This document shows, piece after piece, positions 53,729 to 64,000 of a stretch of DNA of 64,000 bases. This DNA comes from Dietzia lutea (GTDB lineage Bacteria; Actinomycetota; Actinomycetes; Mycobacteriales; Mycobacteriaceae): positions 372,001-436,000 of the forward strand of contig NZ_CP015449.1 in the NCBI RefSeq assembly GCF_003096075.1, given 5' to 3'. Positions within the stretch are counted from its first letter, which is position 1. Every line of letters begins with the position of its first letter. The position numbers and the translations under genes were made by a program. The notes under the pieces are model-generated. The model did no database searches. It had not been told where the DNA came from and saw nothing but the letters and a program-made list of their open reading frames with translations.

Positions 53729-56700
53729 ATGGCACAGAGCGAGATGACGGTAGTGGAGCTCCGCGAATGGATGCGGGGCTGGGTCTGCCGGGCCACCGGG
53801 CTCGACGTCTCCAAGGTGACCGACGACCGCTCGCTGGAGGAGTACGGTCTGTCGTCCCGCGACGCGGTGTCCCTGTCCGCCGACCTCGAGGACCTCATCG
53901 GCCGTCCGCTCGACGCGACCGTCGCCTACCAGCACCCCACCATCGCCTCGCTCGCCGAGTACGTGGTCAACGGGCCGGCGGAGATCGACGAGCCCACCGA
54001 CCTGCACACCTTCCGCGAGCGCGGCGCCGGCATGGAGTTCGACGTGGCCGTCATCGGGTTCGCGACCCGCTTCCCCGGCGGCGCCGACACCCCCGAGGCG
54101 ACCTGGGAGCTGCTGGCCTCCGGCCGCGACGCCACGACCCCGCGCCCCGACGGCCGCTGGTCGGAGTGGGCGGGCGACGCCTACGTCCAGCAGGTCCTGG
54201 CCGAGGCCCCGAACCGCGGCGGCTGGCTCGACGACACCGAGGTCAAGGACTTCGACGCCGAGTTCTTCGGCATGAGCCCGCGCGAGGCCGAGATGGTCGA
54301 CCCGCAGCAGCGGCTCGCGCTCGAGCTCACCTGGGAGGCCCTGGAAAACGCCCACATCCCGGCCAGTGACCTCAAGGGCCGTGAGGTCGGCGTGTTCATG
54401 GGCTCGTCGTCCAGCGACTACCAGGTCCTGCTCACCTCGGACTCGGCGGCGGCCTCCCCGTACGCGGTCACCGGCGCCTCCAACTCGATCATCTCCAACC
54501 GGATCTCGTACACGTTCGACTTCCGCGGCCCGTCCATGACGCTGGACACCGCCTGCTCGACGTCGCTGGTCGCGATCCACGAGGCCGTCAACTCCCTGCG
54601 CCTGCACGAGTCGGACCTCGTCGTGGCCGGTGGCGTCAACATGATGCTCGCGCCCGCCGCCACCATGGGCTTCGCCAAGACCGGCGCCGCGCTCAGCCCC
54701 GACGGGCGCATCAAGGCGTTCTCCTCCGACGCCAACGGCATCTGCCGCTCCGAGGGCGGCGGCGTGTTCATCCTGAAGCGCCTGTCCGAGGCGGAACGGG
54801 ACGGTGACGAGGTCCTCGCCGTCATCAAGGGGTCCGCCGTGAACTCGGACGGTCGCTCCAACGGCATGACCGCCCCCAACCCCGACGCCCAGGTCTCCGT
54901 CCTGCGCCAGGCCTACGCCGACGCCGGCGTGGACCCGCGCGAGGTCGACTACATCGAGGCCCACGGCACCGGAACGATCCTCGGCGACCCCATCGAGGCC
55001 ACCGCCCTGGGGCAGGTGCTCGGCCGCGGGCGCGACGCCGACCGGCCCACGCTCCTGGGCTCGGCCAAGACCAACTTCGGCCACATGGAGTCCGCGGCCG
55101 GTGCCGCCGGCCTGGCCAAGATCATCCTGGGCATGCAGCACGACGCCGTGCCGCCCACGATCAACTACGCGGGCCCCAACCCGTACATCGACTTCGACGC
55201 CGCCCGGCTCAGCGTGGTCACCGAGACCACCCCGTGGCCGCGCTACAGCGGGCGCGCCGTCGCCGGCATCTCCGGTTTCGGCTTCGGAGGCACCAACGCG
55301 CACGTGGTGGTGGCCGAGTACCGGCCGCAGCCGGCCCACGTCGTCGTCGACGCCCCGGCCGACACCGACCCGACCACGGCGGCCACCACCGACGCGACCA
55401 CCACCTCGGCCGCCGAGGACGACGTCTCGCGCTGCGTGGTCGAGGCCGTCGCGCGCAACGCCGACGAGCTGGCCACCACCGGCAGCGCCGTGCCGGGCGC
55501 GCCCGCCACCGTGCTGGTCGTGTCCGCGTCCCTGCCGTCCCGCCGCAAGGCCACGGCCGGCCAGATCGCGGACTGGCTCGAGGCGCAGGACGACTCGATC
55601 GACCTCGGCGCCGTCGCCCGCACCCTGTCCACCCGCAACCACGGCCGCTCGCGCGGCGCGGTCGTCGGCCACACCCGCGCCGAGCTCGTCGCCGGACTGC
55701 GCGCACTGGCCGCCGGCGACCCGGGCCCCGGCGTGTTCAGCGCCGACGCCCCCGCGGGTACCGGCGACGTGTGGGTGTTCTCCGGCTTCGGCTCCCAGCA
55801 CCGCAAGATGGCCAAGGAGCTGTACCTGTCCAACCCGCTGTTCGCCTCGTGCCTGGACGCGGTGGACGAGCTCATCGACTTCGAGGCCGGCTACCGGATC
55901 GCCGAGTTGATTCTCGACGACTCGCAGACCTACGAGCTCGAGAACTCCCAGGTCGGCATCTTCGCCATCCAGGTGGCGCTGGTCGACACCCTGCGCGCGC
56001 TCGGCGCCAAGCCCGAGGCCGTGATCGGCCACTCGATGGGCGAGGTCGCCGCCGCCTACGCGACCGGCGGCCTGAACCTCGAGGACGCGGTGCGCGTGAT
56101 CACCGTGCGCTCGCGCCTCATGGGCGACGCCGAGGGGCAGGTCTCGGAGGAGGAGGCCGGCGCGATGGCGCTGGTCGAGTACTCGGCCGAGGAGATCGCG
56201 CAGATCATCGCCGACAACCCGCAGTTCGCCTCCATCGAGCCCGCCGTCTACGCCGCGCCCACCCACACCACGGTCGGCGGCCGCGCCAAGCCCGTCGCCG
56301 ACTTCGTCGCGTGGGTGGAGGAGCAGGGCAAGTTCGCCCGTCAGCTGCAGGTCCGCGGGGCCGGGCACACCTCGGACGTCGACATGCTGCTGGGCGAGCT
56401 GGCCGCGGAGATCGCCGGCCTCGAGCCGCGCGAGCTCACCTCCGGGCTGTTCTCCTCCGTCGACCGCGAGACCTTCTACCGCGCCGGCCACGAGCCGGTC
56501 CACGCGGAGGAGTACTGGGTCAAGGGCATGCGTCACTCCGTGTGGTTCACCCACGCCGTGCGCAAGGCCGTCGACGCCGGGTACGTGACCTTCCTCGAGC
56601 TGGCCCCCAACCCGGTGGCCGCGATGTCGGTGGCCGCGACGTGCTTCGACGCCGGTCTCATGGAGCCCAACCTCCTCCACGCGCTCAAGCGCAAGGAGTC

Positions 56701-58741
56701 CGAGGCCGACACGCTGCTGCACGCGATCGCGCAGCTGTACGTCCACGGGCACACGATCGACATGCCCAGCGTCGTGGAGATGATCCACGGCTACGTCACC
56801 GGCCCCGACCGGTACGCGCCGGTGCCGGGCACCGCGTGGAAGCGCCGCACCCTGTGGCCCGAGGTCACCGCGGGTGGCGGCTCCGGTGACGGCCGTATGC
56901 CGGGGTCGTACGTCGCGCTGCCCGACGGCCGCCACGCATGGCAGGTCCGCGCCGAGGTGGTGCCCAGCGTGGACGCGCTGATGTCCGCCGCGGCCGCCGC
57001 GGTGGTCGAGGGCGCGACCCTCACCGCCGTCGACCGGCCCGGCGTCCTCCCCGCCTCGGGATCGGTCACCACGACCCTGACCCCGCACCCGGGCGGGGCG
57101 TCGCTGCAGGTCCACGCCCGGTCGGACGAGGAGTCCGCGCCGTTCGTGCTGGTCGCCTCCGGTGCGGTCAGTGGTGGCGCGCCGATCGATCCGTCGACGG
57201 CACCGGAGATGCCGCACTTCGAGTCGGACGAGTCCGACGCCCCGGTGGTCGCCGAGGACGAGGACGACGACGAGGCCGACACCCGCTGGAACCCCGAGTC
57301 CGGCGAGTCGATCAGCGACAGGCTCGCCCGGATCATCGGCTCCTCGATGGGGTACAGCCCCGACGACCTGCCGAGGGAGCTGGCACTGCTCGATCTCGGC
57401 CTGGATTCGCTCATGGCCGTGCGGATCAAGAACCGCGTCGAGCACGAGTTCTCCATCCCGCCGCTCGAGTTGCAGGCCATGCGTGACGCGTCGCTGAACG
57501 ATGTGGCGGAGATGGTCCGGTTCGCGGTGGAGAACCCGGAGGAGGTCGGAGAGCTGGCGGCCCAGCAGGCCCGCGGTGAGGGCGCCGTGGACGTGGCGGC
57601 CCTGCGCGACGGCGACTCCACCGACGGCGCGGCCCCGGCCGGCGACGCCGTGTCCGTCGCCCCGCGCGACGACACCGAGCGCATGGCGTTCGGCGCGTGG
57701 GCCGTGGTGACCGGCGCGGCGGCGCCCGGCGTGACCGGCGCGCTGCCCCCGATCGACGAGGCCACCCGCGAGGCGCTGGCCCGGCGACTGTCCGAGCGGT
57801 CCGGCGGCGACATCACCGCCGACCAGCTGGCCGGGGCGACGACGATCGCCGAGGTGGCCGATCTGCTGCGCCCGTTCACCGAGGTCGCCGTGGAGGGCAA
57901 CATCCGCGTGCTCGCGCAGGGGCAGGAGGGACGCACGCCGCTGTTCCTGTTCCACGCGGCCGGCGGATCGTCGTTCGTCTACGAGCCGCTCGTCGAGCGC
58001 CTCGGCGAGGGCACCCCGGTGTACGGCGTCGAGCGCGTCGAGGGTCCGCTGGAGGCGCGTGCCGCCAGCTACCTCGAGCGGATCCGCGAGCTCGCCGCCG
58101 GCCGCACGGTGGCGCTGGGCGGCTGGTCCTTCGGCGGCGCGTTGGCCGTCGAGGTGGCCCGCCAGCTGCGGGCCGCGGGCGACGACGTCTCGCTGGTCGT
58201 CCTACTGGACACCGTGCAGCCGTCCGAGCCGATCCCGGACACGCTCGACGAGGCCGAGGCGCGCTGGAAGCGGTACTCGGAGTTCGCGAAGCGGACGTAC
58301 GGGCTCGACGTGGAGGTGCCGCGCGACTTCCTGGCCGAGCACGGTGAGGACGGCGTGCTGGACATGTTGATGGGGGTGCTGGGCGCCGAGGCCAACGCGA
58401 TGGGCGGTGGCGTGATCGAGCACCAGCGGGCCAGCTTCGTGGACAACCGCATCCTGCAGAGCGCGGACATGAGCTCGTGGGCCGGCGTCGGCGCCGAGGT
58501 GCCGTTCGTGCTGTACCGGGCCGAGCGGATGCACGACGGGGCGATCGAACTGGAGCCGCGCTACGAGCGCATCGACCCGGACGGCGGCTGGGCCGCCGTG
58601 GTGACCGATCTGGAGGTGGTCCACCTCGAGGGGGACCACCTCGCGATGGTCGACGAGCCGGTGGTCGGTACGGTCGGTAAGCATCTGGCGCGTCGGCTCA
58701 CGGAGCTCGACGCGGGCGTACGGAAGGGAACGAACGCGTGA
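53729..58741 (+). CDS. pks13: Mycolic acid condensing polyketide synthase Pks13
   Basis: The product is 1670 residues, start ATG 53729. It condenses the meromycolyl chain with a carboxylated fatty acyl chain to make the mycolic beta-keto precursor. Domains in order: N-ACP with Ser in GLSSRD (~40), KS with active Cys in DTACSTSL (~275) and His in EAHGTGT (~411) and NFGHMES (~450), AT with Ser in GHSMGE (~767), a linker, C-ACP with Ser in LGLDSLMAV (~1225), and thioesterase with Ser in GWSFGG (~1465). This is the full Pks13 layout. It overlaps accD4 by four bases. Confidence 0.97.
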   Translation: MAQSEMTVVELREWMRGWVCRATGLDVSKVTDDRSLEEYGLSSRDAVSLSADLEDLIGRPLDATVAYQHPTIASLAEYVVNGPAEIDEPTDLHTFRERGAGMEFDVAVIGFATRFPGGADTPEATWELLASGRDATTPRPDGRWSEWAGDAYVQQVLAEAPNRGGWLDDTEVKDFDAEFFGMSPREAEMVDPQQRLALELTWEALENAHIPASDLKGREVGVFMGSSSSDYQVLLTSDSAAASPYAVTGASNSIISNRISYTFDFRGPSMTLDTACSTSLVAIHEAVNSLRLHESDLVVAGGVNMMLAPAATMGFAKTGAALSPDGRIKAFSSDANGICRSEGGGVFILKRLSEAERDGDEVLAVIKGSAVNSDGRSNGMTAPNPDAQVSVLRQAYADAGVDPREVDYIEAHGTGTILGDPIEATALGQVLGRGRDADRPTLLGSAKTNFGHMESAAGAAGLAKIILGMQHDAVPPTINYAGPNPYIDFDAARLSVVTETTPWPRYSGRAVAGISGFGFGGTNAHVVVAEYRPQPAHVVVDAPADTDPTTAATTDATTTSAAEDDVSRCVVEAVARNADELATTGSAVPGAPATVLVVSASLPSRRKATAGQIADWLEAQDDSIDLGAVARTLSTRNHGRSRGAVVGHTRAELVAGLRALAAGDPGPGVFSADAPAGTGDVWVFSGFGSQHRKMAKELYLSNPLFASCLDAVDELIDFEAGYRIAELILDDSQTYELENSQVGIFAIQVALVDTLRALGAKPEAVIGHSMGEVAAAYATGGLNLEDAVRVITVRSRLMGDAEGQVSEEEAGAMALVEYSAEEIAQIIADNPQFASIEPAVYAAPTHTTVGGRAKPVADFVAWVEEQGKFARQLQVRGAGHTSDVDMLLGELAAEIAGLEPRELTSGLFSSVDRETFYRAGHEPVHAEEYWVKGMRHSVWFTHAVRKAVDAGYVTFLELAPNPVAAMSVAATCFDAGLMEPNLLHALKRKESEADTLLHAIAQLYVHGHTIDMPSVVEMIHGYVTGPDRYAPVPGTAWKRRTLWPEVTAGGGSGDGRMPGSYVALPDGRHAWQVRAEVVPSVDALMSAAAAAVVEGATLTAVDRPGVLPASGSVTTTLTPHPGGASLQVHARSDEESAPFVLVASGAVSGGAPIDPSTAPEMPHFESDESDAPVVAEDEDDDEADTRWNPESGESISDRLARIIGSSMGYSPDDLPRELALLDLGLDSLMAVRIKNRVEHEFSIPPLELQAMRDASLNDVAEMVRFAVENPEEVGELAAQQARGEGAVDVAALRDGDSTDGAAPAGDAVSVAPRDDTERMAFGAWAVVTGAAAPGVTGALPPIDEATREALARRLSERSGGDITADQLAGATTIAEVADLLRPFTEVAVEGNIRVLAQGQEGRTPLFLFHAAGGSSFVYEPLVERLGEGTPVYGVERVEGPLEARAASYLERIRELAAGRTVALGGWSFGGALAVEVARQLRAAGDDVSLVVLLDTVQPSEPIPDTLDEAEARWKRYSEFAKRTYGLDVEVPRDFLAEHGEDGVLDMLMGVLGAEANAMGGGVIEHQRASFVDNRILQSADMSSWAGVGAEVPFVLYRAERMHDGAIELEPRYERIDPDGGWAAVVTDLEVVHLEGDHLAMVDEPVVGTVGKHLARRLTELDAGVRKGTNA

Positions 58742-60291
58742 CGGCGAAGACGACCGCGGAGAAGCTCGCTGAACTGCGGGTCAAGACCGAGCAGGCCATG
58801 GACCCGGGTAGCGATCGGGCCAAGGCCCGCCGCGACGCCGCGGGGCACACGCCGCCGCGGCAGCGGATCGCCGAGCTCCTCGACGCGGGCAGCTTCGTGG
58901 AGATGGGCCAGCTGGCCAAGGCGCCGGGTAATCCCGACAACCCGTTCGGCGACGGCGTGGTGACCGGGCGCGGCACGATCGACGGCCGCCCGGTGGCCGT
59001 GTACGCGCACGACAACACGGTGTTCGGCGGGTCCGTCGGCGAGGGCTTCGGCAAGAAGGTCTGCGCCATCATGGACTTCGCGATCAAGATCGGCTGCCCG
59101 ATCATCGGCATCAACGACTCCGGCGGTGCCCGCGTCCAGGACGCCGTCACCTCGCTCGCGTACTACTCGGAGATCTCGCGGCGTCAGTACCCCGCGTCGG
59201 GCTACGTGCCGCAGATCTCGATCATGCTGGGCAAGTGCGCGGGCGGTGCCGTGTACGCGCCCGTGACGACCGACTTCGTGGTCGCCGTCCAGGACCAGGC
59301 GTACATGTTCGTCACCGGCCCCGACGTCATCCGTCAGGTGACCGGCGAGGACGTCACGATGGACGAGCTCGGTTCCGCGCTCCAGCAGGCGAAGCGGGGC
59401 AACGTCAATCACGTGGCGGTCAGCGAGCACGAGGCGTTCATGTACGTGCGCAACCTGCTCAGCTACCTGCCGTCGTCGGCGAGCGAGAAGGCCCCGCGGA
59501 TCAACCCGGGACTCGAGCCGGAGACGACGGAGTCGGACCTGCAGCTCGACACGATCATCCCGGACTCGGACAACGCCGCGTACGACATGCACGACGTGCT
59601 GATCCGGATGTTCGACGACGGCGAGTTCGTCGAGACCTCGGGGCAGTTCGCCTCCAACATCATCACGGGATTCGCGCGCGTGGACGGTGAGCCGGTGGGC
59701 GTCGTCGCCAACCAGCCCCTGCACCTGTCCGGTTCACTGGACATCGACGCCTCCGAGAAGGCGACCCGGCACATGATGCTGTGCGACGCCTACTCGATCC
59801 CGCTGGTCTTCGTGGTGGACACCCCCGGCTACCTGCCCGGCGTGGAGCAGGAGAAGCTGGGCATCATCCACCGTGGCGCGAAGATGGGCTTCGCGGTGGC
59901 TGCGACGTCGGTTCCCAAGGTGACCTTCGTGGTGCGCAAGGCCTACGGCGGGGCCTATGCCGTGATGGGCTCCAAGAACCTCGGCGGTGACCTCAACTTC
60001 GCGTGGCCGACCGCCCGGATCGCCGTGATGGGCGCCGAGGGCGCGGTCGACCTCCTGCAGCGTCGGCAGATCGAGGAGGCGGGGCCCGAGGAGGGGCCGA
60101 AGCTCCGCAAGCAGCTCATCGACATGTACAACGAGTTCATCGCGACGCCGTACACGGCCGCCGAGCGGGGCTACATCGACGCGGTGATCGAGCCGTCGCA
60201 CACGCGCCTGGTGCTGCGCGGTGCGCTGGCGCAATTGCGGGACAAGACGCGGGTCGAGCCGCCGCGCAAGCACGCCATCTTCCCGCTGTGA
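58738..60291 (+). CDS. accD4: Acyl-CoA carboxylase beta subunit AccD4
   Basis: The product is 517 residues from a GTG overlapping the pks13 stop. It carboxylates C24-C26 acyl-CoA to give the second substrate of Pks13, working with AccA3 and AccD5 or AccE. The carboxyltransferase signatures are visible: [23 protein letters not shown] (~121), [11 protein letters not shown] (~163), [25 protein letters not shown] (~359) and [13 protein letters not shown] (~401). N- and C-terminal halves of the crotonase-like fold are complete. Confidence 0.95.
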   Translation: MTAKTTAEKLAELRVKTEQAMDPGSDRAKARRDAAGHTPPRQRIAELLDAGSFVEMGQLAKAPGNPDNPFGDGVVTGRGTIDGRPVAVYAHDNTVFGGSVGEGFGKKVCAIMDFAIKIGCPIIGINDSGGARVQDAVTSLAYYSEISRRQYPASGYVPQISIMLGKCAGGAVYAPVTTDFVVAVQDQAYMFVTGPDVIRQVTGEDVTMDELGSALQQAKRGNVNHVAVSEHEAFMYVRNLLSYLPSSASEKAPRINPGLEPETTESDLQLDTIIPDSDNAAYDMHDVLIRMFDDGEFVETSGQFASNIITGFARVDGEPVGVVANQPLHLSGSLDIDASEKATRHMMLCDAYSIPLVFVVDTPGYLPGVEQEKLGIIHRGAKMGFAVAATSVPKVTFVVRKAYGGAYAVMGSKNLGGDLNFAWPTARIAVMGAEGAVDLLQRRQIEEAGPEEGPKLRKQLIDMYNEFIATPYTAAERGYIDAVIEPSHTRLVLRGALAQLRDKTRVEPPRKHAIFPL

Positions 60292-60313
60292 TCTCCTAGC
60301 TCGACCGGCGCTC

Positions 60314-60350
60314 CGACGGGCGGCCCACCGACTCCGGGGGCCGCCCGTCG
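60314..60350 (+). terminator. Terminator of the fadD32-pks13-accD4 operon
   Basis: A 13-bp stem CGACGGGCGGCCC with its complement and an 11-base loop, 23 bases after the accD4 stop, followed by TTTC. Confidence 0.75.
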
Positions 60351-60410
60351 CGCATTTCGCCGCCGTCGCCCGACCGCCGCCTGCCCACTCGCCCGGCCGC
60401 CTGCTCCGCC

Positions 60411-60545
60411 TGCGCTGGCCGCAGCCGCTCCTCAACCTGGCGTCTCGCTCCCGCTTCTGCCTGCGCTGGCCGCAGCCGCTCCTGGACCTGGCGTCTCGCC
60501 GTCGCCGCGGTGCGCGCGAGACGCCATGTCGGCGGGCGGCTGTGC
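60411..60545. repeat. Family-1 palindromic element
   Basis: Palindrome 60473-60542 with arms containing CAGCCGC, GGCGTCTCGC and the reverse GCGAGACGCC, plus an upstream half copy (60411-60448) in direct repeat 51 bases away. Related to 3.9 and 15.5 kb. It lies between two terminators in the gap 60292-60674, which shows no gene. Confidence 0.75.
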
Positions 60546-60585
60546 TCGCGAAGAGAGCTCAGGTTGGACCCGTGTGAACGACCGC

Positions 60586-60619
60586 GGGCCCGCCGGCAGC
60601 TGCTGCCTCCGGCGGGCCC
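60586..60619 (-). terminator. Terminator of the Emb gene
   Basis: An 11-bp stem GGGCCCGCCGG with its complement and a 12-base loop, 55 bases downstream of the Emb stop on the minus strand. Confidence 0.7.
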
Positions 60620-60674
60620 TCGTCAGGCCGGTGCGGAACTCGTCAGGCCGCCGCGGCCCCGCGCGCTGTGCGGG

Positions 60675-63600
60675 TCACTCGGGGTCGGTCACCAGGATCG
60701 GCCCCTCGGGCTGCCACCAGCCCCAGCGGGTCTCGGTGCCCGTGGTCACCTCGGCGGGGGCCGGCGGGTCCTCCTGGTAGGTGCCCAGCGGGGTGTAGGC
60801 CTCGATCGAACCCCAGTCGCGGTTCCAGTCGTGCCGCAGATACGACGGGATCGTCCGGGCCCGCTGGGCGGTCTCCACCCAGCCCAGCGGCCCACCGGCC
60901 TCGTATGACATCCACGTGCTGGTGGCGCTGACCGCCAGCGGTCGGTCCGGCAGGATCCGGAACTCGGGCAGCTCGGCCACGCCCGCGTAGTGCTCGAACG
61001 GTCGCTGGCACGGGAACTGCAGGCTCACCGCCCAGTCCAGCAGGACCGGCGACTCGGACCCCACCATCTCCTGGACCGTCACGAGCTCGGGGGCGCGCGG
61101 GGGCGTGATCGCGGCCCACTGCTCGGGGGTGAGGTCATTGTCGTCGACCCGGACACGCATCACGTCGGCGTCCGCGGGGGCGTCCTGCATGTCCACGCGC
61201 AGGTTCCGCCACGTGGGGGCGGGGCCGATGTCAAACGGCACGACCGGCTCGCCGACCGCATCGACGCCGGCCTCGCCCGAGCGGCCGAACTCGACGACGA
61301 CGCTCTGGCCGTACCTGTAGATGCCGTCCGCGTCGAAGCGGCCGATCCGACCCGCCGCCGAGATGACCAGCAGGGGATGCGACTCCCGGTTCTCCGGCAG
61401 GCGGTACCAGCCCGTCTCCAGGCTGGCCTCCCGCTGCGGGCCCACGAGGAATGAGCCGAGCACCGGCGTCGTGGCGGGGTCGAGCCCGAACGGCAGCGCG
61501 ACGGTCGAGGCGTTGACACCCTCGGCGCCCCGGCCGCCTCCGGTCCCGGCGCTCTCACCGGTGTTGACCGACGGGCCGCCGCCGGGCTCGGAGGTGGTGT
61601 TCGCGGCGCCGGGATCGGCGACCACCGCGTCGGCGGACAGGTCGGGGGCGACCCCGTCCGGCGTGAACCCGGTGTTCCCGCCGGCCTCGATGGCCGCGGC
61701 ACGGTCCTGCGGGTCGACGGTGCCGTCGGGCAGGGGGGTGGCGTCGAGCGGGGTGAGCATGCCGTCGTTGGTGTCGGGCTCGACGAGGACGCGGTCGGCG
61801 AGCATGCAGGGGTCCCCGGCGAGCGCGGAGAGGTTACCCTCGGCGATCGTGTACGCCGGGAACTGCTTGTGGACGCCCTTGGCGAACGAGGCGATCGAGA
61901 AGATGACCAGCAGGCCGGCGACCACGGCGATCGGTGCCGCGGCGAAGGTCCGCACGCGGCGCCGGCCCTCCGTGGTCCGGGGCGCCTTGTCTCCGGTGTA
62001 GTCACGACGCAGGTGCTGCCACGCGGCGTAGGCGAACGTGAGCACCGCCAGGACGAGCAGCACGGTGGCTGCGTCGATGCCGCGGATGCTCGGCGCCTTG
62101 TCCCACCAGGGGATGCCGTAGCTCGAGACGTACCACCAGCCGTTGGGGCCGGCGAACGCCAGCGCCACCACCACGAGGATCACGCCGAGGAACAGCGTGC
62201 GGTTACGGGCGGTGCGGACGGCGGACGCGGAGATCGCCAGGGCGCCGAGGGCGGCGATCGCCCCGCCGATGCCCGCGTAGACACCGAAGTGGTGGGTCCA
62301 CTTGGTGGGCGAGAACATCATGAAGAAGGCGGTGCCCACGACCACGCCGACCAGACGCCAGACCGGGCCCGAGGCGGCGCCCGGTACCTTGCCGCGGCGC
62401 AGCAGGGTGCCGACGACGACGGCGAGACAGAGCAGCACCAGCAGGACCGGCAGTCGACGGGCGAGCGAGCCGTCCACCGTCGGGATCATGAGGTAGTAGT
62501 AGCGGACGAACTCCTCGAACCAGCTCAGGCTGGGGCCGATTTCGCCGCGGACCCGGATGGCCTCGAGCACGGCGGCGAGGGTCTGCACGCCGAACACGCA
62601 GATCAGCACCATCGTGCCGGAGGCCAGGACGGGCGCGACGAGCGCGAGGTGCGAGCCGATCACGCGGCCGCGGACGACGACGGTACGCACGACGGCCCGC
62701 AGGCCCATCAGCAGTGCCGCGACGGCCATGAGCCCGGTGGGACCGGTGGCCAGCGAGAACGACGCGATGATGACGGCGATCGCGAACGGCAGCATCCGCC
62801 GGGTGGCGATGGCCCGTTCCACGGAGACCCAGGTCAGCAGCGCGCCCAGCGCGATGATGGGCTCGGGCCGCAGGCCGTTGTTGAAGGCCATCCAGAAGGC
62901 GAGGAAGACGGCGGCGGCGCTCCACACGACGACCGGGGTGGTGCGGGCGGCGCGTCCGAGGCGGGGCAGCACCTCGCGGCTGATGACGAGCCAGCACAGG
63001 ATCGCGGCCAGGAGAGCGGGCAGCCGCATCCACGGGCTCGCGGTGGACACGTGGGAGAACAGCGTCAGCAGGTCGTAGTAGGGCGAGCCGAACGGCGACT
63101 CGGGGACCCCGTACCAGCGGTAGTAGTTGGCCATGTAGCCGGCGGGATCGGCGGCGCGGGCCATGGACAGGATGTAGCCGTCGTCGGAGGTGTTGCCGCC
63201 GACGAAGTGCCAGACGCCGAGCGTGCCGATCACGGCGATGTCGGGCGGCCGGATCCGGAACCAACCGCGCGGCAGGAAGCGGCGTGCGCGGCGGCCGTCG
63301 GTCTGGTCCAGCGCGTGCAGCGCCCACAGGGCGACGGCCGTCGACAGCAGGCCGATGACGATCGCCGCCCACTTCCACGCGGTGGGGTCGGTGGTGAAGC
63401 GGGAGTCGGCCTGCACGGTGACGTCGAGGCCCTCGGGCACCGCGGTGTCGGCGGGCAGGTCGGTGTAGACGCCCACGACCATCGGGCGCAGGTCGTCGGC
63501 GTCGACGCGGCGCGCGGCATCGTCGATGCCTTCGAACGACGCCTCGACGTAGGTGGGCGCGGCGACCACGCTGAGCTGCGTGCAGTCGCCGGCCTCGACC

Positions 63601-64000
63601 CGGTCGCGGGGCGCGGAGACGATGACGCGGTTGCGGGAGACCACGTCGACCGTGTCGACGGAGGCCCGGACGAACAGGGCGCGGTCGCCGGCCTCCTCGC
63701 CGCCCGCCGGGGCGGTGGACAGCAGGATGCCCCCGTCGGCGGGCAGCTCACCGACCAGGTCGCACGGCGCGGTGGCGGTGAACTGCTGCGGGGAATGCGC
63801 CATAAGGGGCGCGGTGACCGAGCCGACCGACCCGTTCTGCGGCCACTGCACGGTCGAGGTGGTCTGGGAGACCGGCAGGAACGGCAGGGCCAGGAAGCAC
63901 AGCGTGCCCAGGAGGCCGCTGACGATGGCGATGAGCCGGAGCCTCGCGACCCGGGGGTCGGCGGCGATCGCGCCGGAGGCCGGACTGGGAGCCGGGGGAC
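60675..64000 (-). CDS. Arabinosyltransferase Emb (partial, 5' end beyond the window)
   Basis: The last ~1108 codons of an EmbA/B/C-type enzyme. The reading frame is open to base 64000 and no start codon with a signal-like N-terminus is seen, so the gene begins beyond the window. It transfers arabinofuranose from DPA to arabinan or lipomannan at the outer membrane face; ethambutol targets this family. Seen: the opening transmembrane helix (IAIVSGLLGTLCFLALPF), the WPQNG motif, TSDDGYILSMARAADPAGYMANYYRWYG (catalytic Asp-Asp loop), about 13-15 helices, and a large C-terminal carbohydrate-binding domain. Which paralog (A, B or C) cannot be told from this part alone. Confidence 0.93.
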   Translation of the reverse strand, partial: PPAPSPASGAIAADPRVARLRLIAIVSGLLGTLCFLALPFLPVSQTTSTVQWPQNGSVGSVTAPLMAHSPQQFTATAPCDLVGELPADGGILLSTAPAGGEEAGDRALFVRASVDTVDVVSRNRVIVSAPRDRVEAGDCTQLSVVAAPTYVEASFEGIDDAARRVDADDLRPMVVGVYTDLPADTAVPEGLDVTVQADSRFTTDPTAWKWAAIVIGLLSTAVALWALHALDQTDGRRARRFLPRGWFRIRPPDIAVIGTLGVWHFVGGNTSDDGYILSMARAADPAGYMANYYRWYGVPESPFGSPYYDLLTLFSHVSTASPWMRLPALLAAILCWLVISREVLPRLGRAARTTPVVVWSAAAVFLAFWMAFNNGLRPEPIIALGALLTWVSVERAIATRRMLPFAIAVIIASFSLATGPTGLMAVAALLMGLRAVVRTVVVRGRVIGSHLALVAPVLASGTMVLICVFGVQTLAAVLEAIRVRGEIGPSLSWFEEFVRYYYLMIPTVDGSLARRLPVLLVLLCLAVVVGTLLRRGKVPGAASGPVWRLVGVVVGTAFFMMFSPTKWTHHFGVYAGIGGAIAALGALAISASAVRTARNRTLFLGVILVVVALAFAGPNGWWYVSSYGIPWWDKAPSIRGIDAATVLLVLAVLTFAYAAWQHLRRDYTGDKAPRTTEGRRRVRTFAAAPIAVVAGLLVIFSIASFAKGVHKQFPAYTIAEGNLSALAGDPCMLADRVLVEPDTNDGMLTPLDATPLPDGTVDPQDRAAAIEAGGNTGFTPDGVAPDLSADAVVADPGAANTTSEPGGGPSVNTGESAGTGGGRGAEGVNASTVALPFGLDPATTPVLGSFLVGPQREASLETGWYRLPENRESHPLLVISAAGRIGRFDADGIYRYGQSVVVEFGRSGEAGVDAVGEPVVPFDIGPAPTWRNLRVDMQDAPADADVMRVRVDDNDLTPEQWAAITPPRAPELVTVQEMVGSESPVLLDWAVSLQFPCQRPFEHYAGVAELPEFRILPDRPLAVSATSTWMSYEAGGPLGWVETAQRARTIPSYLRHDWNRDWGSIEAYTPLGTYQEDPPAPAEVTTGTETRWGWWQPEGPILVTDPE

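Noticed and set aside
53597-57955. Very long open frame antisense to pks13 (over 1400 codons)
   Set aside because: High GC content keeps antisense frames open. The composition is low-complexity Gly/Arg/Val/His without any domain, and pks13 itself is unmistakable.

Overview
The window is very GC-rich DNA from a mycolic-acid-containing actinobacterium (order Mycobacteriales). The diagnostic block is the arabinogalactan/mycolate cluster at 32-64 kb: LGFP amidase, glf, glfT2, PAP2 phosphatase, ubiA, aftB, two antigen-85-type mycolyltransferases, a Culp6-type cutinase, fadD32, pks13, accD4 and an Emb arabinosyltransferase. The order follows the M. tuberculosis Rv3811-Rv3792 region. Dietzia is my best guess at genus, from gene content and protein style. 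That is inference and was not computed.

Layout. 1-9.7 kb carries a direct duplication. A broken first copy (1-3945) of a TM0106-type nuclease, a secreted repeat protein, an SDR dehydrogenase and a ceramidase tail is joined at 3945/3946 to a hairpin element, a frameshifted copC and a Lys/Ala-rich coiled-coil gene. An intact second copy follows (5884-11541). The differences I found by eye between the copies are one-base indels and two internal tandem duplications (338 and 257 bp). This could be a young 5,745-bp tandem duplication or a contig-end assembly error. 11.6-20.8 kb holds an HTH regulator with its operator, a frameshifted SRPBCC gene, sodA, NUDIX, msrA, cspA, DUF488, DUF4328, GDPD and DUF5926 genes. 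20.8-32.2 kb holds LCP ligase, CPBP protease, pheA, a histidine phosphatase, a zincin, a septum-formation protein, an ankyrin protein, serS, a thioesterase, an acyltransferase and a HAD phosphatase.

32.4-64 kb is the cell-envelope block. Glf, GlfT2, UbiA, the PAP2 enzyme, AftB and Emb build arabinogalactan. FadD32, Pks13 and AccD4 make mycolic acid, and the mycolyltransferases attach it. The LCP protein at 20.8-22.5 kb probably ligates arabinogalactan to peptidoglycan. Between glf and glfT2, genes neighbouring each other in M. tuberculosis, sits a 4-kb insert. It holds a two-TM protein with a SAVED-like C-terminal half, a divergent secreted DUF5129-type protein and a lipoprotein cyclophilin.

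The least explained feature is a set of dispersed palindromic elements, at least three families. Family 1 (core GCGAGACGCC) is at 3.9, 15.5 and 60.4 kb. Family 2 (core GGCAGCGCA) is at 18.6, 26.4 and 39.4 kb. Family 3 (core ATCCGCTAC/GTAGCGGAT) is at 36.2 and 45.3 kb. Family 3 has entered coding sequence: one copy supplies the stop codon of the SAVED-like gene and the other is an in-frame insert in aftB. I saw no tRNA, rRNA, CRISPR array, transposase or phage gene.
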